64,000 nucleotides of DNA, from NCBI GenBank assembly GCA_008360975.2, contig CM039183.1:35641850-35705849 (forward strand). The letters run 5' to 3'. Source of the DNA: Lichenostomus cassidix. Taxonomy: Eukaryota > Chordata > Aves > Passeriformes > Meliphagidae. A program made the position numbers and the translations under genes. Below are positions 35,777-61,899 of the stretch, piece after piece (the stretch's first letter is position 1; every line of letters begins with the position of its first letter). The notes beneath the pieces are model-generated. The model was given only the letters and a program-made list of their open reading frames with translations. It ran no database searches and was not told the origin of the DNA.

Positions 35777-35782
35777 TTTATT
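35777..35782 (-). terminator. AATAAA downstream of the protease-exon relic
   Basis: A - strand AATAAA (TTTATT here) lies 110 bases after the stop that ends the relic last exon, where the old plasminogen transcript would be expected to end. Confidence 0.45.
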
Positions 35783-35891
35783 TAAGATTCCTATGAATTA
35801 TTACATAATTTTTAAAACCAGTTGTAAAACCATAGTTGGAATGTTTCTGATGCAGGGACTGCTTTCCAGAAAAGTTAGCTTGCATCCAGAT

Positions 35892-36051
35892 TCAGTAGGA
35901 AACCATTGCATTCTTGATCCAAGAAACAAAACAGAGGAGTTCAGACAAAACCAGGCTTTGATGGTTGTGTACAGTCCAGCCCCGAGGAGGTGACCCCACA
36001 TTGAACAAATTTGTCCTTCTCTTGGCAGACCAGAGGTCCTCCAACTTCAGT
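35892..36051 (-). pseudogene. Relic of the last plasminogen exon (end of the protease domain)
   Basis: After an acceptor-like CTCCCCAG (36052-36059) the - strand encodes [12 protein letters not shown], then GVTSSGLDC, then SKPGF. This corresponds to the final exon of plasminogen (GGPLVC...GVTSWG...NKPGV). Several essentials are gone. The GDSGG that should open the exon reads TEVGG, so the catalytic serine (Ser195, chymotrypsin numbering) is a valine. Trp215 of TSWG is serine. A stop follows SKPGFV, and the remaining C-terminal helix (FVSWIKNAM) is found only in another frame. The preceding protease exons are absent. I read it as a non-functional remnant. Confidence 0.85.
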
Positions 36052-36194
36052 CTGGGGAGGAAAAGAGTATAAAGTGACTTCTCTAGCAATGGAGACACTA
36101 GGCACACAAACAATGAAAAATTGGCAGGAATAATACTGTAATTCCAAAGGCGTCGAAATGTGAGTGACACAAGGACTCTGGAGAGAGAAAGTGT

Positions 36195-36200
36195 TTTATT
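36195..36200 (-). terminator. Candidate AATAAA for a truncated kringle transcript
   Basis: The - strand AATAAA (TTTATT here) lies about 740 bases after the read-through stop behind kringle 4 and before the protease relic. It could end a transcript that reads through the kringle 4 donor. It may equally be a chance match in AT-rich DNA. Confidence 0.35.
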
Positions 36201-36941
36201 AGACCTGATGGAGTAAAAGAATTGGGAGGAAGAAGTTGTTTCTAAGCATCCAGGCCATGCTCTTGGTCTGAAGATCCACCAGACATGGATGTGAGTACAT
36301 ACCCAGATCACTGTGTAGTCAATTACACACACAGAAATGGAAGTTTCCTAATTTTCCACATCCCTGATCTACTTGATCTGGACAAAATTACTTTAACTGT
36401 TTTACTGCTGTTCCTTAAAATCCAGGCATAGCAAGATATGAATACCTATGTCCAATGATTTTTGACTCTATCAATGAATGCACTGCCCACAGTCTCTAAG
36501 TCCAGGCTATATATTCCAGGCTTTCCTTCAGGTGAGTGATTCACAACACTGGGCTAATATGAGTGAGATTACCCTACACAATTTTCCTGCTCTTCTAGTT
36601 GGCTGTGTGAGTTAAGAAAAAAATAGTGTGTACACCTCAGTTCTTAGGCTTCACGCAGAAATGTTGAGCCTTCTGAAGCTATTTCTGAGCCTTGAAAGTC
36701 CAAATTATATGCATTGACCTGCTTATACTCAGAGGTGAAAGGAAGGCCAGTGATAACCATCTATGCCAGAGAAAAGTGTATCTCAATAATGTTGACAGTT
36801 ACACTAATATTAGAGTGATTATTCTTATACTTATAACATCAATTTTGTAGCTAAATGACACAAGAAGAGGAAGAAAGAACTGCAACTTATGGCTATACTG
36901 TATGGCTATACTCAGAGACAGGAACGTGTTTTGTTCTTTTT

Positions 36942-49614
<12,673 letters not shown>

Positions 49615-49661
49615 TTTGGCCCAGCTGGTGTGTGTTGGAAGTTGTGTGTGTTGGTGCACAA

Positions 49662-49733
49662 AGTTTTATTGACTTGCACTGGAGTGAGGCAGCATCAAAC
49701 AAATAAGGCAGCAGGATTAAGTTAATCATTCTC
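49662..49733 (-). promoter_or_regulatory. Promoter of the plasminogen-like gene with HNF1 site
   Basis: On the - strand a TATA-like AATAAAAC lies at 49663-49670, about 50 bases before the ATG. Further upstream, 49721-49733 reads GTTAATCATTCTC on the + strand and fits the palindromic HNF1 consensus GTTAATNATTAAC at all but two fixed positions. HNF1 drives liver expression of plasminogen, so liver control seems kept. Confidence 0.6.
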
Positions 49734-49749
49734 CCATGCTGTGCCCCCC

Positions 49750-52440
49750 TTGTTGTGATGTGGCTGTTAAAACAACCTTGAATTGGATGGATTACCAAAT
49801 CAGGCTCAATAATTTCTGCTGGATACTGGGAAATGTGAAGGCACTTTCTTCTTTTGTGGGACATGTTTTTGGTTTGGTGTTGTGGTTTTTTTCGCCTTCA
49901 GATTACTTGGCATCACTTTGCTAAGGAAAGATGAGGATCATAGTGGTGGAAGGTATGGCAACAAGACATAGTCCACACATCTAATTCTGTGTAGTCCTGT
50001 AGGATATTCAGCTTTAGGTCCCAATAGTATTTTCAGTCACAGAATTGTACTGCTTTAGGTTAGAACTGCTTCTGATTTATGCTTATGTGTAAGTCAGTCC
50101 CCTGAAACAGACCTGATAATGCTAAATTTGTATCAGACTTGTTTTTAACAACCTCTAATGTGCTTCCTGGAGGAAAGAAAATTACTTCCTTCAGCTTTTT
50201 TCCATTTCTAGTTTAGTTTTTATTGTTCACGGATTGGAAGGCAGCATTCTCTTTGGTTCCATGCATGATGTGCTTTTGATGTCCAAGCAAAGCCACTGAT
50301 ATCTAAAGTCTGCCCAGACCTCAGGGTATATACATGGTGCCCATTGCATTTCAGCAATGTCTGTCACATCTATCAACCCCATGGGCTAAGGCAAGCCAGG
50401 CATTCCCAGCCTTCAGGAGTTTCAACTGGTTTGCCTGGCCAGTCAGTGTAGCCTTTAGCTGGGATTGGGAGGGCAGATGAGAATGACAGTGAGGAGGAAG
50501 GTGGAAGTCTTGCATATTGCCCTCTGTGCTGGGAGAATGGTGGTCTGGAAAGGCCATGTGAATCACCCACATCCTTTTGAGCATTGATGAGCAGAGTGGG
50601 AAATGCACCCTGGGCTGCTGAGGAGGCAGAGGGGAAGTGGCCTTTTGGCCCCAGCTGTGAGACACTGCAGAAGACTCTCAGTGGGTAGCCAGTGGGTAAC
50701 TTGTAGTTAGAATAGGCAGGAGTGACACCAATAGGAAAACAGCTGTTTGGTTTTGGTAACTGTTTTGTGTTGAGTTTTGTCTGTGTGCCAACATATTCAC
50801 AGCTCATCTGCCTCCCAACCTCCATAGTCACTGTTTGAGCACATCATTCAACCTCTACCATATCTGGCAGGAGGATATTCCTACAAGGCTTCAGAAAATC
50901 AGTGGCTGGACACAGAAAAGAATCCAAAATTTGCTTCCTACAAAGACACCCATGGTGGAAGCAAACTCCACTCTTTTCTGCTCGGCCCCTCAGCAGGTCT
51001 GTACCCTCCAACCAGCATGTCAGCACATGCCTAGATGAATGCTGGGGACACATGGCTGTGGAAGAGACAGGCTGTCCTCTTGGAAGCCGGGAGTATCTCA
51101 CAGAGACGTTATGGGAGCATGAATGGGAAGAAGGAGAACTGGAGGACCATTTGGGAGAGGCTGGTAGAAGGGCAGGCAGCACCTGAAGATGTCCTGGTTT
51201 AATGCAGCGGAGAGGTGGAGTCACCAAGAGACACAGCAGGACATGATGAGCAGGGATATGAACTGTGCGGAGCCAAGCCTCGCTATTTCTCTCACTGATG
51301 GCATTACCTGCTCTGTCCTCAGCAAATGCCACAGACTGCAGATGCAGAATTCTGAAACCACTCGAGATCTGCTAGCAAATAGCATGGAAACGTCTTCTGT
51401 CTTGGATTTAATTTAAATCTTAGAAAAATGAAAAGCAGAGATATTTTTTATGCCCATGTTATACTAGGAACAAATAAAATCACATCTTTGCTGATGAAAA
51501 CTATGCTGTAATTCCACTTTTCGTTGGGTGATTTTCTGGAGAACGTGCTGTGCTGACAATGTCCAGAAGGGTGCAGCAGACGATAGGTTTTGGAAAAAGT
51601 GGGCGATATCAAATCCCCAGCATGAACAAAGGTGACAGTCCTCACTCAGGATACATTGTCAGGCTATGTTTGCCCACAATCTTCCTCATATCTCTGCACT
51701 AGCTTATAAGAAAATTTGTTGCAAATATTCTTTTCTTTCTCAGTTTCTCCTTTTCTTTCCTACCTCAATACAGCAGGTTTCAAGTTGATTGGTTTGAACT
51801 TATGTAAATATGTTCAAAAGCTATATTTTCTCAATTCAGGAAAGACAGCAGGCAACTGTGAAATACAGATTAAGAACAGAATGAGAAAGAGTGAGGGGGA
51901 AAAGCCAAATGCAATATTATCACTGTAAGGTACTGAAAAACATAAAAAAGTTTATGACACGGTGAAAAATAGAGACAACTCTTCAGAGCAAAAAACACCC
52001 ACAATTTTGTGAGAAAATAGCACAGATTTAATCAAAATTAGGAAAATTAGAAGGAGAAGAAATGACTCTATTGAAAAGAAAAATAAATATGGATAAATAA
52101 GTGAGAGTAAGTTCAAAATAATGTTCTTAAATTATTTGGAAAAACACAGATAAAGTGCTGCACAGTAATGAAAACAAAAAAAAAATTTGAATGTCCAGTA
52201 TCAAATGATAAAGTACTTTCATTAGGCTTTCAGCTTGGAGAAAGAGAGATTTGTACATGCTTGCTCATTCTATACTTTTGCTAGAGAACACCATGCAGCT
52301 CTGCTGCACTGGCTTGGAGTGTGTAGTTCTCTAAGAGTTGAACAGAATACTTCTTAGTTAATCACAGAGCTACTTCCAGCCACTGATTCACTAAATTCTG
52401 TCAGTGGAATCAGGGGGCTTTTAGACAGGCCTTGTGTAAG
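49750..52440. other. Upstream of the plasminogen-like gene, no gene recognised
   Basis: Open frames up to about 160 codons occur at 50351-51332 on both strands, but none shows a known domain or splice context. I see no protease, kringle or neighbouring gene of the mammalian PLG locus (such as MAP3K4 or SLC22A members). Confidence 0.4.
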
Positions 52441-52725
52441 TTTTAATGACCCTGTACTTGGCACTGGTGAGGTCACACCCTGAGTGCTGTGTCCAGCTCT
52501 GGGCCCCTCACTACAAGAAGGACATTGAGGCACTGGAAGAAGTCCAGAGAAGGGCAGTGGAGCTGGTGAAGGGTTTGGGACACAAGTCCTGTGAGGAGTT
52601 GCAGAGGGAGCTGGGGGTGTTTAACTGGGAAAAAAGGAGGCTTGGGGAGGACCTGAAATTTTGCTTGGGGTGGTTGGTGGATCTTCACATCTGGAAGCTT
52701 CAGAAACAGGTTTGATAAACATCTG
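52440..52725 (+). mobile_element. CR1-type LINE fragment (end of reverse transcriptase ORF)
   Basis: Open for about 85 codons and encoding the typical CR1 C-terminal region: [20 protein letters not shown], then [15 protein letters not shown], then [15 protein letters not shown]. The frame ends and the 3' UTR is missing directly after; a CR1 tail appears 300 bases on. Confidence 0.88.
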
Positions 52726-53004
52726 ACAAACATTTTAGATCTGTACATGTTCTTACACCACAATGGTTGAACTCAAGAATCTTTTTTGTTGCCTTTTTCT
52801 TCGCATTCTGTGAATTAGATTAGTGACACCTAAACAATTCCTCAACACAGCTACAGTGCAACTCCCCATAAGCCATTAGCAATAATCTTTCATTCTCTAT
52901 AGAATGGCTTTTGCACCTTCTGACTTCCTTCTCTTCTGATATACTCTCACAGCTCAGAGACATGAAAAGAGGAAATGCATTTCCAGGACCTCCAGACCCG
53001 TGCC

Positions 53005-53075
53005 CTTAAGAGCTGGGCTCTTAAGATGATCCTTGTGGGTCCCTTCCAACTCAGAATATGCTGTGATTCTTGAAA
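53005..53075 (+). mobile_element. CR1-type LINE 3' tail
   Basis: GATGATCCTTGTGGGTCCCTTCCAACTCAGAATATGCTGTGATTCT style CR1 end, in the same orientation as the fragment at 52440. The two may be one element split by about 280 bases of unrelated or decayed sequence. Confidence 0.75.
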
Positions 53076-53079
53076 TACT

Positions 53080-56000
53080 CATGTTCCCGCAGCACTGTGC
53101 CCATTACCCACCTCACTGATATCTCCATGCCCTGCTCGGCTGGCAGGCTGCAGTTCAGTGCTGTGGGTCATCTCTCAGAGCACTTTGGTTTCCTTTGGGA
53201 AAAGTACAGCACACTGAATCCTTGTCCCAGGAAGACTGACTGATCAGAATAACTCTCTTCAAAGAAAGAAGCAAAGTCTCTTCCATATCACTCTGGGAAC
53301 ACACAGAAATCTCCTTTCTCAAGACATCTTCAGTATGAGCCTAGAAGCAACATCATTTCATTCAAGTGACAGCTTCCCCTGCCCAGGGGCACACCAAGCA
53401 CAGTTGGTTTGCCCCTGCTTTTCACAACATAATTGCAGATTCTGGAGTTGCCTCCCCTTGACAGCTCTGCTGTTTTCAGCTGGAGTGCCCTCAGCTATGA
53501 TGAGAAATGCAAGTCAGACTTGTTTAGGCCTGATCTCTGCCCTCTGCTAGTTGTGCAGCTGAGGGAGAGTTTGTGTCCTGCTGGCATCCACCGAACTGGG
53601 CTCTGGCTCCCGGGCAGCAGCTGCTTTCCTGCCTCAGGCTCTCATACACTCAGCTGCTCAGCACCAGCACCACAGGCACTACCAGCATACTCCCAGCACT
53701 GCTGAAAGTTCTTTTCTTGGAACAGCCAGATAACGAATTATCAGATAATAAAATGCTTCAGGTAATCATCTTGACTTAAATGACTTTGCTAAATGAGAGA
53801 CTGATACTCACTTTAGTCTCTAATACCCTAACATATTAGTATATGAAAGAGACCCCCCCCCGGGGACTGAGTGTTCTTATGGGGTGTACTCAGAGGAATG
53901 ATGTCCTTGTCCATAGTCATCAACAGCTGGTTGTCCAGGCCTAACTCCTTCCAAAACTGATGATCTCTATAGCTTTCCACCTTTGAGGAAGGTTTGAGGC
54001 ACAGGCCTAGAGCTCATTTCCTCCTGCAACTCTTTGTTCCCGTATTTTCTTCCCCTCATGTGGATGCCAATAGCTCAATCTTTAATTTGAAATGCAGTTC
54101 ATACACCCGAGTTTGTGCCCTTTCCTATACCGACCGAAGTGGGAATGAGTCCCCAGAAGCCTCCTAATCAGTCTCCCTGCCCTCAAACAGAATCAACTCT
54201 ACCACATCCTTCTTGACTGCTTCCTGAACAGCCACAGATTTAAAACCTCCCAGGACACCCTTCTCAGGAAAGCAGCTAACAACTATGCTTACTGTTCAGG
54301 CTTTCCTATGTCTAACCTAAGGGTTTTTGCCTTAGTATTGTTCTTTCACATCCCACAGTATGTGTGAAATTAGAAAGGCACCAAATAGCAGAATTGCAAA
54401 ACACAACCTGGAAGAGTACAAGCCTCATAGTTCCTACTGGTTCCACTGCATGGATGGGCTGGGTTTACATAATATTGGAAATCTAATGGCTGTCTTTTTT
54501 GCATTCAGACAACTGGATGCCGTACTGAGTTTGAACTATATTCAGAACAGATCAAGTAAAACATGCATAAATAATACACATTGATTCATATTAATATAAA
54601 TGATACATATTCATTTCATATTAATGATAAATATCAGCATTGCTAAAGAAAGTAGGCATATGATGGTAGTGCATCAAAAAGCTGTCTGAGAACAAATATC
54701 TGAGCTGACTTTAATGTGATGCCTGCTGTGTCTCATAGCCCTCTAAAGAGCCACAGTCTTGTGGCCACTCCTGTGACATGACTCTACTCCTTCACTTGTG
54801 CTCTGGTTGCACCAGCCATGCTGCTCCTTATCCCAGCAAAGCTGGAGACCAGCCCTACTGCAGCACTGTGTGCCAGCCAGGGGCTGACATCGTGTCCTGG
54901 GCAGGGACAGTCAGGGCTCGTGGTGCCTGACAGCTACAGGAGCAGGGAGCTGGGAAAACAGGAGCTTATTTCTCTCCATCTTGCACCCATGCTGTTACTC
55001 AGTCATTCCTCTTCTCTGCACCTCTCCCTAGACCGAGCTGTCATCCAGCTCTGCCGGGAAGAGTCCAAGGTCAGAGGCATTTCTGTAGAGAAAAATCTGC
55101 AAATGCAGTTTCATTCAGTGGAGAAACTGAAAGTTCAGGGCACTTGACTGCCTCTTGTCTTTACTCCCACAGATGCACAAATGCATCACCAACAAGGACC
55201 TTTTTTCCTGATTTTTTCCATGCTTACGTCTGCTGTGACTTTTCCTGCACAGTGCTGGGCAGGGAGCTGGACTGGCACAGGGGAAAGTGGTGCAATTGCC
55301 TCTTACAGCCCTCGGGAAAAACTTACTCCTTTTGTGGAGACATTTCGCTGAGCAAAGAGATAAAAATCTGCTATGACATCTATTAGTATGTGTTTTATTT
55401 GGTTTCAAGTAAATGTCAAAACTGACCATAAGAACAAAACAAGCTACAATGCTGGACAATATTTTACATGCACAACAGATAGACTACATAGCTCTACATT
55501 CACCTGGTTTTGTCCATATTTCTTAGGTATTATGTGGCAATTTATTTTTCTGTCCTAAACTAAGCTTCCCTGCGAGGGAATTCTTGTTCCTTCTCAACTG
55601 AGAAGAACACTTTCCACCCAAAACTCTCCTTTCTCCCTGAGAGATGTGGTAGTTATCAGCTGCATATGCTGTCTGCTGTCACAGGTCACTTGTCAGTGAC
55701 CGAGATTCACTAGCATAAAATAAATACCAAACAAGTGTGATGGCAACATACGTTTAATTTAAATGAACTGTCAGCAGTCAGCTAAGTGCAGAGGTAGGAG
55801 CTAATGCTGGCTGGCAAAATGAAGACAATATGCTGTTTGTCCAGTTGTAACTAAGAGTGAAGGGATTTCTGACTTCTTCAGTTTCTGCTCTCCAGCAAAT
55901 CTGAAACTCAGCTTGTGTTGTTGGCGACTGGACTTATTAGCAAAAAAAAAAAATTAAAAAATGTAGTACTCTCTTTCCTGTAAAGGATGAGTTCTTAGGA

Positions 56001-59000
56001 AATCACAAAAGCTGAAATAATTTCACCTTTAAAACCAGTCATGCTTGCATAGAGTCCCTTTCAATAGCACTCTTATTTTCCTTGGAAACAACTTTATTTG
56101 ACATTAAGTTCCTACAGCAGAAGCTACTGCCCTTTATATTAGGACATGCTAGCCAATCCATGGTGTAATGAACTATTTTTACACTCTTTTCTGACGTCAG
56201 GTCATGCCACGTTCTTCCCTGATGACTTAGCAAACAGCTTGTAAGCACCATGATCCTCTGTCCTCTGTGCAGCTGTTGCACAGGTTGTCCTCTTGCTCCT
56301 CCTCTGCTTCTGGAGTTTCAAACTCTCAGATTATGCAGATTTATTTCTTGAGATACTATGCTTTTTTCACAGAAAGACTGAAATAATAAAATCTTTAGCT
56401 CTGTTGGTTCTTGGCTAGAGGAGGTATGAATTTGTGTAAAAAAGGGGTCTAAATTGGCTGCCTGTTGTGAGAGGGAAGAGAGGTAGTACAGGTCCAGAAC
56501 ATGTCCCTTTGGACAGTTACAGAACATGTTTCCTTTCCTCTTCCCCTGCAATGAAACCTCCATGTGTGGGAACACATCCAGGGATGGAGTGCTTAGAAAA
56601 TGATAAAGAAAGCAATGCAGCCCCTCAACCATCTACAAAACCTGCAGATCTAGGGACTTACAAATGCCTTTTTAAGATTTAGCCCGACATTTGCAAATCC
56701 AATGCATACTTAGGTACCCTGGGAAAGAGGCCTTGATGTTCAGAGACATTGTGCAAATGTGATTTCTATTCTGCAGCCAGGCTTCACATTAACAATGCAA
56801 AACAAGCCAACTTGATCTGGTGAACTAGAAATGAATTTAGCTGTCCATCTTGGGAATCCTTCCAGAAAACGTATTAGCTTTAATCACCCTTTTTGCAGAG
56901 AGATAAACTGTTGCTTATGTTTGAAAAGTATCTTTTCTTTCAATGACCTTACCTACAGCTAAAGGAAGGGAGAAAAGAGGGTTGCTACTAAAGCAGCATC
57001 CAGGCTTTTGTTCACTGTCAAGGGTATTTGGTATTGCTATGATAATATGTCTGGCAAATAGAGTGTGCAGCTGGATCAGAACACTATTTAAAATTCAACA
57101 GCTCAGCTGTGTGGCTTGTTTGACAAATTGTTCCTCACACTGAGCAAAAACTGGGCTTTTTCATCCACTTTTATGGTACATGCTTTTAGTGGTCGGATTA
57201 GCAATTTATCTATGTACATCTTAAGCAAAAAGTCATAGGTAAGCTATGGCCAGATCTTCTTTTGAAAGGTTGGATACCCAACATCAGTAAAAACATCCAT
57301 AAAAACAGGGCTTTGGGAGTAAAGAATGTACATAGCAGTGCAGCTTCTGCTGGGCAGGGCACAACCAGTGTCTACATTACTATGAACTCGTCCATAACTA
57401 CATCTGCTTTTGGGTATTGTTGTCACCTTAACTACATGAGAACAATAAAGGTGGAAAAGTCTATCCGTTCACTTATCTTCTGAAGATGTGGGAATCATTT
57501 TGAGGAATGAGAATCCTTTGATTCTCAGGGTTCCACCCCTTGCAAATAAAGGGGGAAAAGGGTTTTTATTTGCTTGTTCATGCTGTAATGGTGGTCTAAG
57601 AACATAGGCAAGACAAGATTTGTGCGTGAAGTTAATATTTTTCTCTTAGATCAACTATTATAGTTGAAAAAATGAGACAAGTTTTGAGCACACAAACCCT
57701 TCTTCGGACCTTAAAGCTCATATAATTGTTACAGCCATGCCAGCTGTAAAAATAGGTTGGGCCAATAAATGTAGTAGCAAGAGAATCAAGAGATACACAG
57801 GGGTGAGAAAAAGCAGGTTGTTTCACACACACTGCAAGAGCTTATTATTTACTTTGAAGAAAGTCTTTTTGTACAGGCTTAATCAGAATGCTATAATCTG
57901 ACCTAGCTAACCAGTTCCCTTTTAATAATAAATATGCAGAGACCAACACTTTTGATATGATCCTGGAATTACACATAATCTAGAAGTACTTCATTATTGT
58001 TTTAAATTTTTTTTCATTAATCTTCTAAAAAAGGAGGACTTGTAACAGATTCTTATTTTCTCCCTAATGCAAGTGACTTCATGCACAGAACATCAAACTG
58101 CTGACTGGTTTTAATGCAAATGTTTTAAAACAAGAACATTTGGTTGCAAGAGGCTGATCCCACAAAACTTCTGCTTAAGAGCAAAACAGTATTTTGAACA
58201 ACTTTTTTACTTTTGTACAATAGCTGGTATAAAGAAATCAGTTCTTTTTTTAAAATTTTTTTGGTAAGTTTCATTATATTAGAAGCCACCAGAAACTTTT
58301 GAAAATAATTATTAAAAATATCTGTGTGTTTGACATTTTAAACCATGACAAACTGGAAAACTTAACTCACAAGCAAGGGTGAGATTGACAATGTGGCAAA
58401 TTAGTTTAATAATTAATAAAATTAGTTACTGATAGTATCTTTACCCTTACCATGGAGAAAGGTTTTATGGGGAAGGTATTAAATCCTTAAAATAATACCT
58501 GATATGACAGGTATTTCTGACTATAGATCAAATCTATAAAGTTATGCAACCTATGCCTTCTAAAGCATTATATAAGAGAGAAGTATGTAGGCTGTTATAA
58601 CATAGTGCACTGTCCATGAAGACAAAATAGAGTGGGTAAAAAAAAAACCCCAGAAACCCAAATCAGATTAGTAATCTTAAACTAATCTAGCTCTCTGCTG
58701 AATTGTGAATAATGATAATAAAAATTGCATGGGTAAGTAAATCATCCTCTATCAGATTCTTCCAGTTTTCAAAATGCTTTTTGTTTATTTGAGTTGTTTG
58801 GGGCTTTTCCCCTCTCTCTCTAGCTCCATATTTTGTAGGATTTTATATGAGAAGTAAAAAGGAATATCTATATACTGTTAGTCTTTGTTATTTAGAGTAA
58901 GTCTTTTAGCAAAAATGGCAGGGAAAAACAACATGGAAACAAGGCAAGTTTTTGAAAGACCTAGTTAAATGTTTTATCAGTTTCCATTACATACATCTCA

Positions 59001-61840
59001 AATTATTAGTACAGTATGAGTGAAACCATAGACACTAAGTGCATAGAGATTAAGAGGAAAGAATGGTGGTATTTTTAGGGCCATGATAGAGATATGTAAC
59101 TTTCTAATGTCTTAGTGCCTTGAGTTTGAAAGCTTTGTAAGTCAAGCAATAAGAGAACTTTTAGTCTTGCATCTTTTTGAGGTAATGAAGTCAAGAAGCT
59201 TGCAAAATTAATTTTGAACTACTGTTACTCTTCTAATAATAGGAGTGCTGAAAGTACAGTATCAACCAATCAAATAAGATAATGAAAGTCTCCTGAGTAT
59301 ATCTTCTAATGCATACTGAATGGGTAAAGTGGATACTTCAGTGATAAAACCTGCAAGTTTGGTTTTCATTTAGAAAGTGAACTGTTGCATTAATGTTCTC
59401 TCTGATACATAACATCTGCTTAGCTCCTGCCAAGATGGTAACAACTGTTGGGGTTTTATTTTCTTTGAAAATGTACTAGATATTAATACCTGTCCTATGC
59501 CATTATTATCTTTCTACTGTACCAATGTGCATTTATTATAATAAATCTTGTTTCCCCTACACATATGTTTAGGGAATAGCTATTCAATTGCTCTTTTTCA
59601 TCTGTACAGAATATGCTGTGTGGGAAATAACAAGGCATTTGCTCAAAAGCTTTTTCAGCTCTGTTGAATTGAAGCAGAAGTAGTAAGTGAGTCATTGGAT
59701 TAAAGACAGCAACCTTTTAACTGATAATATTATACAGCCAACCTGGCTTTAGGACTGCGATGAAACAGTGTGCTTGTCATTGTAAGCAATAAAAATTTGG
59801 CCATTGGAATTAACAAAACAGATGCTGAAGAATTAAAATAAGATTCAGGCTAGCTTTTTAAAAAAAGTAACTGAATGTGACCAAATCAGAGATGGCAAAA
59901 TTCACCACTCAAACAGTGAGAAGTTTTAAAAAAATATTTCTAACTATCCTATGCTCTCCAAGGAGAAGATCAGGAGGATGAAAATATTGTGCAATGGATA
60001 TTTGGATCTTGTCTAGAGTACTAGTTACTTAAACACAGGGTGAAAATTATTCCTGGGGCTATGAATGAAGATGATTTTTTTTGACATATTGACATTTCTA
60101 GAGGGTGTATTGACATTTCTAGACAGCTTTTCAGTCTTCTTCTTAAAGATGATGTTTCATTATGTTCTCAGAAAAAAAGCAATGCTATTTTTGATGCATT
60201 CTGGGAGTGGTATTGTTTGTATACAGGGACAACTGTGATTGGAACGGGCTACTGAAGAATGAAGGTGCCAGTGCAAAACAAAATATGAAAATAACTATAC
60301 TGAGATCTGACAGTTCTTTAGTATTATCAGGCATAGCAAAGGCTCAAATACATTATAGCTTCTTTGTTTTCTTTTCCTACATTGCATGTCTTAAATTATG
60401 GAGAAGTAAAACCTATTTATGTACCTTAGCAGATAATGGGACAACCTTTCCCAGCCTCACTGTGATATAAATTATTTCCAGTTAGGGCAGAAGATTTATA
60501 GCTGGGCTGTGACTTGTTTAAGCAAACTATCTAATGCTATTTTAGACTCTCTAGGGAATTCTGAGGGGGCTTCAGCTGCCACTTGAGAAAGAACAAGGTC
60601 TCCTTCATATCCTGTAACTTTTCTGCCAGCAAGAACCTGAAGATGTCTAAATGAACATAATAATCTATTTCTGGGTAGTTAAACCCTACCTCTGATGTTT
60701 ATACATGGGTACAAGGTGAGTACTAAGGATCTGACACCATTTTTGCTTTGCACTGTAATTGCTTGTCAACAACAGTGCTGAAGACTTGCCTCCACCTGCC
60801 TGATGGAGAAATCTTTGAGCTGGACACCTCATATGTCACTGGATCATGTGTCCTCCAGTGCTGACACTCAGGAACAGTTCTGAATTTGCCATACATGAAA
60901 CTGAGAAAAAGTCCCTTCCACTTCCACCAAATCAGACCCTGACAAAATTATGCCTAATGCTGATTGCCAACTATAAGAAACTTCTAAAACAGAAGGGTTC
61001 TTTGCTGACTATTTTGTTTTCCCTGCATAACATATGGAGGGGAAAATAATTGTCGTGCTTGGCAATTGCCATGATGGCTGTTAGGAAATTTCTGGAGGAT
61101 GGACACTACCAGAGTCGCATACTGCTGTCTAAATGGCACTCACAGCCCAAAGCCTGCCAATGGGGAATCTCTCTCTCCCATAATTTAGCTTGATGTCTTC
61201 ACAACCTATAGGAGTCCCTGAGAGAAAACTGGAAATATGGCCACTAATAATACAGGAGGTCAGTGAAAATATTGAGAGAACAAAGGACCCAGAACAAGTA
61301 CAACCTTTATGAGAGCTAGAAATAGGTGTGAGATTCAGCTGCACAGAGAAGGGTATGTTTTGAATGGGTGCTTCATCTATTTTTTAGAGTAGAATGCACT
61401 GAAATACAGAGCAAAATGAAAGAAGGGAAGAAACTATCACTTTGGTTAATTATTAAACTGATAGCTTAATTTAAAATGGATTATTTTTTCCCTTAAACTT
61501 TAGTATAATTTCTTTGTAGCAATTGAAATCTCTTATTTCGAATATGCACACTGCTTTCCAGGAGAGGGCAGTCCATTCCCAGGATCGGTTAGCTTCCACA
61601 CATTCTTAATCCAAGAAGTGTGCAAAGAAAGAAAGTTTTTTTGGCAGGGCACAACCAAAACCCCAATATGTGGGTCCATTTTATACAAAGCTGTCTTGAA
61701 CAAGAAAAACTAAAGGTTTTCCACTGTCTCCCTGACGAAGAAAGAAGATAAATGTGTTAGTGGAAGTACATCAGTAACCAGTATGTGTGAAAAGGAGGCA
61801 TAGAAGTGGAATGAATGTATAACCACAGCTATACAAGGGC
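53080..61840. other. Long gene-poor stretch
   Basis: About 8.8 kb of mostly AT-rich DNA. I found no coding exon of a known family, no RNA gene and no clear repeat beyond short homopolymers (such as a C run at about 53853-53861) and a short duplicated word at 60087-60122 (ATTGACATTTCTAGA twice). Open frames here are all about 110 codons or less and without known domains. Confidence 0.45.
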
Positions 61841-61899
61841 TAATGAATAGCATATCCAGAACTTTGGCCAGGCAAGAGCTCTCTCTATCACACAATTAT

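Noticed and set aside
36052..36940. Search for kringle 5 and the missing protease exons between kringle 4 and the relic
   Set aside because: No kringle cysteine pattern, no activation loop, no TAAHC block. Nine exons could not fit into this length.
50351..51332. Possible gene with open frames of 104-162 codons
   Set aside because: No splice-compatible neighbours, no homology that I recognise, and both strands are equally open.
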